From: Gaertneriomyces semiglobifer
Lineage: Eukaryota > Chytridiomycota > Chytridiomycetes > Spizellomycetales > Spizellomycetaceae
Direction: 5' to 3'
Assembly (NCBI GenBank): GCA_025558075.1
Contig: JAHLKF010000018.1
Span: forward strand, 62,001-126,000
Length of the DNA stretch: 64,000 nucleotides
The notes beneath the pieces were generated by a model. It saw only the letters and a program-made list of their open reading frames with translations. It was not told the origin of the DNA and did not search any database. Each line of letters starts with the position of its first letter. The stretch's first letter is position 1. A program made the translations under genes and the position numbers. This document shows, piece by piece, positions 57,391 to 64,000 of the stretch.

Positions 57391-58618
57391 ATGGATCCGC
57401 AGAAAGTGGCTCAGGCACAGGAAGTGCTCGCGAAGCAGTGTAAAAAAGTGACTGACTTTCAGTACAATAAGCTCATGACGGACTATGCTCGGAATTGGGA
57501 CTTGTATGTGCAACCGTTGCAACGGCGTCTTGTATGTGGTAAATGAAAATTCTGACTCCTTTCACAAGATTTTATAAGGTTTGCAGAATAAATCGATTCG
57601 CTCGACTAGTTGAAACAGTACGAACTGAGCTGGACTTTCTCCTCCTAGCGGAACACAACGAACTTCTTCAAAGACCGTCACTGGACTGACCGAGAATACG
57701 AAGAGCTTCGGCCAGAGGGGAAACCAAGACGATCAAAGGTAAGGGAGGTCAGTGTGACATTGTTCTACAATTTAGTGACGAAGTTGCATCTAGCGATTGT
57801 TAGGTACCTCGCTGGAGCTGCTCGTTGACTCATATGGCAAACTAATCCTGCATTGCTGATTTATTATAGAGCTAGGCTGCGGCGTTGGCAACTTTGTCTA
57901 TCCTTTATTAGAAAAGAATGAAGAGCTTTTCATTTACGCTTGCGATCTATCGAAACGGGCAGTCGAGTTTGTGAAGGCAAGCAGCCATCATGGTTGTCCG
58001 CGACGTGACAGCCGAACACTAACTGAAGTCTATAGCAAGACCCCAAGTACAATGAAGAGGATTGTCAAGCGTTCGTATGCGACATCACCAGCGATAAACT
58101 CACGGACACCATCGAACCGGAATCTCTAGACCTTGTTTCGGCCCTCTTCGTACTAAGCGCAATTCCGCCGCCGTAAGTTGTTTCGCATGCTGTACGCTTT
58201 CTGTACGCGGTTTTAACTGGTCATTTATTTGGGTCGACCAGGAAAATGGCGGGAGCGATCGAGAATTTAAAGTCAGTCCTCAAGCCTGGCGGAATGGTGC
58301 TATTTCGGGATTATGGCTTATACGATGCAGCTCAACTGCGCTTTAAAAGCGATTCGAAGTTGGACGAACACTTCTACACTCGCGCGGATGGCACTTTTTC
58401 TTACTTCTTTAGCACTGGTAAGTCCTACTGGTGTGGGGCTGTTTGCTTGGAGCGACATTCTAATTCTCTATTACATAGACCAAATAGCGGAACTTTTCAC
58501 AAATGCTGGTTTTGAGATGATAGAGAACGAGTATGTTTGCAAGAACGTTGTCAACCGCAAGAGAGAATTAAGCATGGATCGGATATTCGTCCAATGCAAA
58601 GCCAGGAAGAAGTCGTAA
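57391..58618 (+). CDS. tRNA N3-methylcytidine methyltransferase, METTL6/Trm141 type
   Basis: SAM-dependent enzyme that methylates cytidine 32 of certain tRNAs. Exons 57391-57503, 57569-57578, 57649-57738, 57794-57803, 57870-57976, 58036-58172, 58242-58417 and 58479-58618 give 260 aa. Two exons are only 10 nt. The first completes [19 protein letters not shown] and the second completes [11 protein letters not shown] (SAM-binding motif I); both strings match the family consensus, and the frame fails without them. Further motifs are [27 protein letters not shown] and [17 protein letters not shown]. The intron 57977-58035 starts AAG/GCAAGC and is a GC-AG intron; splicing it gives [16 protein letters not shown]. 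It starts 140 bp after the RIC1 stop on the same strand. Confidence 0.92.
57569..57578 (+). other. 10-nt microexon (METTL6-like gene, exon 2)
   Basis: ATTTTATAAG lies between AG at 57567-57568 and GT at 57579-57580. It joins TGGGACTT to CGGAACACA to give Trp-Asp-Leu-Phe-Tyr-Lys-Arg-Asn, the invariant family sequence. Flanking introns are about 65 and 70 bp. Confidence 0.85.
57794..57803 (+). other. 10-nt microexon (METTL6-like gene, exon 4)
   Basis: CGATTGTTAG lies between AG at 57792-57793 and GT at 57804-57805. It supplies Arg-Leu-Leu-Glu, leading into LGCGVGN of SAM motif I. Flanking introns are 55 and 66 bp. Confidence 0.85.
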
Positions 58619-59859
58619 ACGGCGGCGTTTCCATTGTTATTTGTATTCTGGAAGTGGTGCCGTTTTCACCGCATCCGGTGGCGATCTCGACGCGTATATA
58701 TATCTAGACCTCACGATAGATAGGTAGACCTTCGGTAGGTAGTGCTTGCTGATCATTGTGTATATTACTGGGATGATGGGAAATGGACTCGGCTGTACTG
58801 AAGTAGGCGGGCATCCGCCGGCAAACTCTTATCGTGCGAATGGCATCGCCATTTCCTGCCGTGAACAATCTCACCGTCGAGCTATGGATTATACCGGGTT
58901 CCCTAAACGCAATGCATGTTTTAACATTAGGAGCCTCAGCGGTAGCCCACCAACGAAGCACTTTCTTTCTGATCTGGTGAAAGGGAAAATGCTCCCAGAC
59001 CTGGGGTCGGTGCTCGAGCTGGCTCGTGCAGAGTAGGGCGTCACAACGCTGTTCCTATGCCATTGGCAGTGCTAACTGCTCAATTGCTATATCACCCCCT
59101 CCTGCCAAGGGAACATGTCATCTACACAGTCTCTCAAAGGAACTTGACGCGTCCAGGCCGCGATCGTGGGATGACATCTACCTCGTCCACTGGACCAGCC
59201 GACCTCTGGAATGACGACGATATGGTGTTCACGCCACGGTCAAAGGCCGGCCACTCATGCCGACCCAATCGTGAAGCCTGTGCTAAGGCGGTGTCGGAGA
59301 TCTCTCTTTCCCACCAAAGCGGCGGCTATACAAAAGTCATCAATATTGGAATAACCGAACTGCATATGTTGGAACGAAGAAGAGAAACTGATTGTGGCTT
59401 TCACGGCGCTGGTCAGTTGCGGTATGTCAACATCAACATGACTCCAACTTGGGAGAGCTGGATGCCTTTACCCTTCCTGCCATGCTCTCTTCAATTTACC
59501 CTTCCGCTAGTCACCCGTCCAGGTGCATCGCCTTCCCTGTCCACCTGTTTCCTTTGCGCCTTCCGCAAATGCAACGCCTGTCAAACGCTCGATTGATTCA
59601 AAACGCGCTCCTTCTCGGCATGGCGATACTAGACTCCACCACGCACACCATTCGAACGTTTTTCCCACGACTTTCTCACTTATATCGTCGCCAATTGCCC
59701 TCAAAGTGTATAAAAGGCGAATTGGAGGCCTGATCCACGTTGTGAGTTGCATTGTAACCGCAGCGAGAATACCGGCAGACAGATATTACCGTCGACAATA
59801 GCAGACAGGAAGGTGAACCCCAGTGCCTCACGCATCACTCAAGAAAGGCTTGAAGAACG
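58619..59859 (+). other. Intergenic or unrecognised; one open frame of unclear status
   Basis: 1.24 kb between the methyltransferase and the BTB gene. The frame 59057-59596 is open for 179 codons and contains LWNDDDMVFTPRSKAGHSC, and 58776-59036 is open on the same strand. I found no family match and no convincing splice links, so neither is called as a gene. A short lineage-specific protein is possible. Confidence 0.35.
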
Positions 59860-61086
59860 ATGTCCTACTGCGAAAGGGGATGGGACTTGGTGCACACCTT
59901 CGAGCTTAAGAAAATTACAGAATCAGCCCAGTATACGGAGTGGACTACGGTGCCTAATGTCTCGGGCGGTAGCATTCGCATTGAGTACACACGCTGCAAC
60001 GAAGATCAGATGGAAATGTTCGTTCATTATGAGGGACCCGCCGTATTTGAGGGGCTGGCCTTCACGTGAATTTGTTTACGCGAGAAGTTCCCCCGAGTTC
60101 GAACCTTCGCAAAGATGGGGATTAGGTGACAGCGGAACCGTAACACCATTTTCGGCAGATGCGGGATGGAAGTATGTTCGCTACTCACACGACACTTCGT
60201 TCTTGGAGGTCAAAATCCAATTTGTACCAGCTAAGGATTTGGTAAACGTATGGAATATTAGGGAGACTTCGAAACTTGAGGCTCGTCTAGCTGGCCTGCT
60301 GCGCCGACCAGACAGGGCGGACATACGCATCTCCCTTCGATGCGATGGCTCGCCACCCGTTGGTTCATATGATGACATCGAGCTTCAAAAGACTTCAGCC
60401 GCCGTGTTGACGCTTGTTCAACCCATGGAAGAGAAAAAGGGTTGGTATGTCCCGGCACATCAATTGGTCCTGGCTATGCAGAGCACATACTTTGATGCAA
60501 TGTTCAACGGCGAGTTTCAGGAGGGAGCGAGAGGCTCCGTAGGTCAAACTCCCCGGTTAGTGACCATCTCAGGCCCATTTGACTTGATGATATTCCGTTT
60601 GTTCTGGAGCATTTCATATTTTGCGCGTATACCGGAAGACTCACGGACGACTGGAGAACACCCTCAAAGGTTCGGGCGCAGCTGTTCTACTTGGCCCATT
60701 TAACTTGCATGCCCCATCTCTGCCTGCAACTTTGCAGGCAAATAGTGTTCCTTGAGGACATGACGAAGCAAAATATTTGTGACTACCTCCGGTTCACCTG
60801 GCTATATCATCATGCTGCCGGCCAAACTGAGCAAGACCAGGTTGCCGACATGTTATGGATGGTTGCAGTGGACAACTTCCGCCTTTGGCGGAACGATATC
60901 ATCAACAGCGCCGCGTTCAAGGCGATATTGGATGATCCAGACTGTGCTGCCATGAAGGACGAGCTGCTCGTGAGTTTGATGGTACCCGTGACTAGTCACA
61001 TCTGGCCTCAATTGGAATACAGCTATTCACAAAGTTATTTACGTTGCTTGCATTTGGCTCTTGTCCGCGCCTTTCTCAGGAGTTGA
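59860..61086 (+). CDS. BTB/POZ-domain protein with an apparent frameshift
   Basis: A Speckle-type-like architecture: an N-terminal region (FELKKITESAQYTEWTTVPN, FLEVKIQF) that may be a divergent MATH domain, then a BTB domain beginning KGWYVPAHQLVLAMQSTYFD-AMFNGEFQEG. The frame carrying this half ends in the wrong phase at ISGPFDLMIF, while the next frame continues as DDIPFVLEHFIFCAYTGRLTDDW split over the join, followed by a BACK-like helical region to the stop at 61086. A missing base near 60580-60592 would reconcile them. A second frame change near 60066-60114 can be a 49-bp intron (weak sites) or another shift. It may be a pseudogene, a sequencing error or an unusual splice pattern. If functional, it could be a Cullin-3 adaptor. 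Confidence 0.65.
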
Positions 61087-61235
61087 ACCACGCGCTCTGG
61101 CATCAAGCTCAATCGCATCAAATGCACCGACTACAGCCTGAGGTTATGGCAACGAAGAAGGGTATCTGTATCGCTATGCTTCTAATGAACACTTCGTGTA
61201 CAAATGGTCAGTCTAAACTAAACTGATAAACTGCC

Positions 61236-62342
61236 TCAAGGGCCTGGGTTGCCGTTGGTTCTCAGTCCTCCAGTATTGTCATTGAAGCCATTAACAGCAG
61301 CCGCAGCTTTAGTTCCGCGATTCGCTTCCAGTCTGGTACCCTTCATATTGGTCTTTGCTGCGGACGACCCCGTGTCGTGAGCTGCCGGCGCAAACCCTTT
61401 ATTAAACTCGATCTTGGCGACAAGGTATTCCACAAAGTAAAGGGTCAACATTCCGTTGCCGTACGAATCCAACGAACGATAAAAGTATTGGCCGGTAACG
61501 GTCATGTTCGGGTCGCTTCCAACCTGTGCCGAATTGAGGGTGTAAAAGTTTATGTTTACAAGGTTCAGGACGAACACTCTGTCGAGATTCGGGTATCGAT
61601 GAGCATGTAGACCTGAGAAAATGTGGAACAATTGAGTACGCAGCTGAACATTCTGTTGGCCATAAACGTCCGGACAATTCCCATGCCGGTAATTTCCATC
61701 TTTTTCAGATCAATCAACTCTACGACACTCCACGCGGCGAAGATGGTGTCCGCAACGACGACGCTCAAATACCCTAATCCCATTAGCATTCTCGGCGTTT
61801 TGGGCCTAACCAGATCACACCGGTTTCCCAACGTGCATTGTGATTCGAAAGATGGGCCTGTAAACCAGAAGACGCCCCAGACAAAGTATTACCCAGGATC
61901 ATGTGCTTTTTGTAGGCACCGACTCGAGAGCGAGTTGGGATGATGATGACTGTGTAGACGGCGGTGAGGGGGAAGAAAAAGAATTTGGCGTAGTCAAAGG
62001 TTTTCCACATGACTTCAATGCTGTAGGGGCTGTTCTGTAGACACTGTGAAAAAACCGCCGTCAATAAACTCTATGATCATGGTAAAGATCATTATACCAG
62101 CGAGGGAGATCTTACCATGTTGATAACGGGCACTTGAAGAGCAATGTCGATAACTGCGCGGAGAAAGAGCCATTTGATCGAACCTTTGACGAGAATCAAC
62201 CCGGCAACCAGAAAATTCATAAACCTACAAAGTGCATGCGCATCAGAACATGTCTGCGGACAGCAAAGAGGACCACATTTACATACGTGATCTGAATCCA
62301 TGCGCCGTTGAAACAGGCATCGAACTCTGCGGTGGTCACCAT
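61236..62342 (-). CDS. Multi-pass membrane protein of unknown family
   Basis: Five exons, 62342-62287, 62224-62116, 62043-61920, 61857-61613 and 61523-61236, close to 273 aa. Hydrophobic segments are FMNFLVAGLILVKGSIKWLF, VIDIALQVPVINMC, FDYAKFFFFPLTAVYTVIII, MGLGYLSVVVADTIFAAWSV and SYGNGMLTLYFVEYLVAKIEF, so five or more helices. The C-terminal 50 residues are Lys/Asn/Gly-rich and probably cytosolic. I do not recognise the family; a seven-helix receptor-like protein with an undetected N-terminal helix is possible. The third donor (GTGCCT at 61919) was chosen to give a 62-bp intron; the alternative GTAATA would leave 35 bp. It is convergent with the BTB gene. Confidence 0.6.
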
Positions 62343-62732
62343 GATGTCCTGAATGGAATATCCCAGCGTTTTCGGAGAGAGATGGCGCAATGTAACATGG
62401 CGGCCTTTCATCCAGCAGGGTGTTGAGGGAAAGGCTTCTCGGTAACCATGGCGGGGGTGCGAACAACAAGGGAAGGCAACTCTATGTACTTTTTTTCAGC
62501 CCTGTTCATGAAGGACTTCACAAGATTTTCATGAAGGTCCTGGTCGAAGACTTGTCAAGATGCTCAGTCGTTGATAAGGTGTGGAAGTTTTTGAAAACCT
62601 TTTAACGAGGCCCTATTTATAGCCCTGGTATCCCTCAGTCGGAGCCTAATGTTGAAAAGCAAACGCGAACCCACTTTGACACGAAGCTGATCCCAACAAG
62701 ATACACATTCAAACGGCCCACCTTCGCACAGC
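62343..62732. promoter_or_regulatory. Divergent intergenic region, membrane protein/USP
   Basis: A 390-bp gap between divergent starts. Open frames on the minus strand might hold an upstream exon of the membrane protein but none has a clear link. No motif seen. Confidence 0.3.
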
Positions 62733-63364
62733 ATGGACGACACTCATACAGATCTTCCGCAACCCTCCGCCCCTCCCACTTCGCCCCCTGCGACCGATTC
62801 TTCGACAGTTGCTTCAAGTCCTGTCCCGCTCCCCGGCCAACGCACTGTCCTCATCGGCATTGACTCCATCACCAAACATGGCCTCCAATCCTCTCCAGTT
62901 CTCCATTGGGCGCTCCGTCAATTCCTGGTTGCTGGCGATACCGTCTATGTCGTCCACGCATCGAAATCGTTGGACCCAACGGGCATGGGTCAAACGGGAA
63001 ACGCGGCGCAGATGAATCCTGAATTGTTGAAGAAAGCCGAGTTGTTTACAGAAGATATTGTGAGAGGAATGTGTCGCAATATGTGGGGCAATGCCGGTGG
63101 GCATCATAGTCGGAACGTGAAGGCGCACGTCGTCAAAGGAGATCCACGGGAGGTGATGAAAGGGTTAGCAATGGAGCACAATGCGACTGCTGTGATTGTT
63201 GGCAGGAGAGGAACTGTTTCGACTGTTAGAAGGTAACCATGCATGTTGTGTGTGTTTGTGGAGATCGTACGCTAAGACGGCAGTTTTGTAGAATGCTTCT
63301 TGGAAGTGTTTCGGACTATCTTGCGCGGGAGCTGGACTCCACTGTCATCATTGTGAAAGAGTGA
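62733..63364 (+). CDS. Universal stress protein (UspA domain)
   Basis: Exons 62733-63232 and 63292-63364 give 190 aa. After a Pro/Ser-rich N-terminus the single Usp domain reads RTVLIGIDSITKHGLQSSPV, LHWALRQFLVAGDTVYVVHA, VKAHVVKGDPREVMKGLAME and ATAVIVGRRGTVSTVRRMLL, ending GSVSDYLARELDSTVIIVKE. The nucleotide-binding G-x2-G-x9-GS signature is present in altered form (GRRGTVSTVRRMLLGSVS), with the second part restored only by removing the 59-bp intron. Usp proteins bind ATP or AMP and are linked to stress responses; specific role unknown. Confidence 0.9.
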
Positions 63365-64000
63365 TGTACGGTTGTACTTTTCCGAACTTCTCCTTGTCGC
63401 ACGATCTTGGCATTCGAAAGTGGCAACGCAAAGTACCAGGCACTATTAATGTCTTTCCATCGAGCTCACAAGTATGTCTATGTCGGCTGTTTCCCCCTGA
63501 CGATCGCTGTTGCGTAGGTTATGAGATTGGTAGTGACCGGCGTTTGATTGTAGATTTATACGTGGTATTGTTTTGAGTAACTGAGCGAAACAGTGCATGT
63601 GCTACTTTCCATCAGCCATCAGTGCGGCGAGCGCGGTGATGTAGCGCGCAGCGTCGAAGGTCCATCTGCAGTACAGTCATATTCTATACTTCCATGTAAC
63701 CCCATCTACTATTGGGTGCAATAATCCAGCGTTTACCATGCTCACGCATTATCTCGGCGGCTGCAGTAGGACACTTGGCACTCGGTCAAAGTTGCTTATA
63801 TCACATTTTGAGCCTTTTCATGCCATGACGGGGTGCAAAACTGTCCGTCGCATTTGAGACTTCAACATTCTCGTCCTCGACCAGGTTCATGGTTCCCTTT
63901 TAACATTCTTGTCCTCAGCCTGGTTCATGGTTCCCGTATGGGTCTACCTGGACCCGACCAAACCATGCGCAATGAATGTAGATACTACTATTTACCACCA
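63365..64000. other. Intergenic, no gene seen at the right end
   Basis: The final 636 bp contain only short open frames without motifs, plus the imperfect direct repeat described separately. A gene could begin beyond the window edge. Confidence 0.5.
63864..63935. repeat. Imperfect 34-bp direct repeat, period 38 bp
   Basis: AACATTCTCGTCCTCGACCA (63864 onward) and AACATTCTTGTCCTCAGCCT (63902 onward) each continue into GGTTCATGGTTCCC. The copies differ at 4 of 34 positions. No coding context. Confidence 0.85.

Noticed and set aside
1..64000. Secretory-pathway or lipid-metabolism gene cluster
   Set aside because: The genes are housekeeping, lie on both strands with no shared regulation visible, and are interspersed with unrelated genes; proximity looks like chance.
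1..64000. tRNA, rRNA, mobile elements or virus-derived genes
   Set aside because: I scanned for tRNA-like B-box words, terminal repeats, and transposase, reverse-transcriptase or capsid motifs and found none I could support; a covariance-model search would be decisive for RNAs.

Overview
The window is a gene-dense piece of eukaryotic nuclear DNA, most likely from a flagellated (zoosporic, chytrid-like) fungus. The gene set is fungal in character: a VTC4-type polyphosphate polymerase, Sec16, an Syp1/FCHO F-BAR protein, a Tgl1-type steryl ester lipase, Sfi1 with the fungal-type N-terminus, an Fmp42-like transporter and Sly1. CFAP300, a dynein-arm assembly factor found only in organisms with motile cilia, points to a flagellated member. 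The assignment is inference from gene content; no rRNA or mitochondrial marker is present.

I traced splice sites by hand. Introns are short (mostly 50-80 bp), usually GT-AG, and three are best read as GC-AG. Two genes contain microexons of 8 or 10 nt. For most spliced genes the hand-built model closes exactly in frame and gives a protein of the expected family length, for example CFAP300 270 aa, VTC4 718 aa, UBE2J/Ubc6 322 aa and the Rab geranylgeranyltransferase beta subunit 317 aa.

Layout, left to right: CFAP300 (+), a large unrecognised alpha-helical protein (-), an omega-3/delta-12-type fatty acid desaturase (+), an Sfi1-like centrin-binding protein (-), RABGGTB (+), an FCHO/Syp1 F-BAR muniscin (-), a BLM/Sgs1 RecQ helicase (+), an RCC1-repeat protein (+), palmitoyl-protein thioesterase (-), Ubc6/UBE2J (+), an SLC43/Fmp42-like MFS transporter (-), VAP/Scs2 (+), a monoglyceride lipase (-), Sec16 (+), an F-box protein (-), VTC4 (-), a KHDC4-like KH protein (+), steryl ester lipase (-), an M28 aminopeptidase (+), Sly1 (-), RIC1 (+), a METTL6/Trm141-type tRNA methyltransferase (+), a BTB/POZ protein with an apparent frameshift (+), an unrecognised multi-pass membrane protein (-) and a universal stress protein (+). 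Neighbouring genes mostly alternate in strand, so most gaps are either divergent promoters or short convergent 3' ends.

Many products act in the early secretory pathway (Sec16, Sly1, RIC1, RABGGTB, VAP, Ubc6), in lipid handling (desaturase, two lipases, PPT1) and in the centriole/flagellum (CFAP300, Sfi1). I see no evidence that they form a functional cluster. I found no mobile element, CRISPR array, virus-like gene, tRNA or rRNA. The most notable signals are the 8-10 nt microexons, the GC-AG introns, a zinc-ribbon motif and WYQ repeats in Sec16, and the 51-bp gap between the Sfi1 and RABGGTB start codons.
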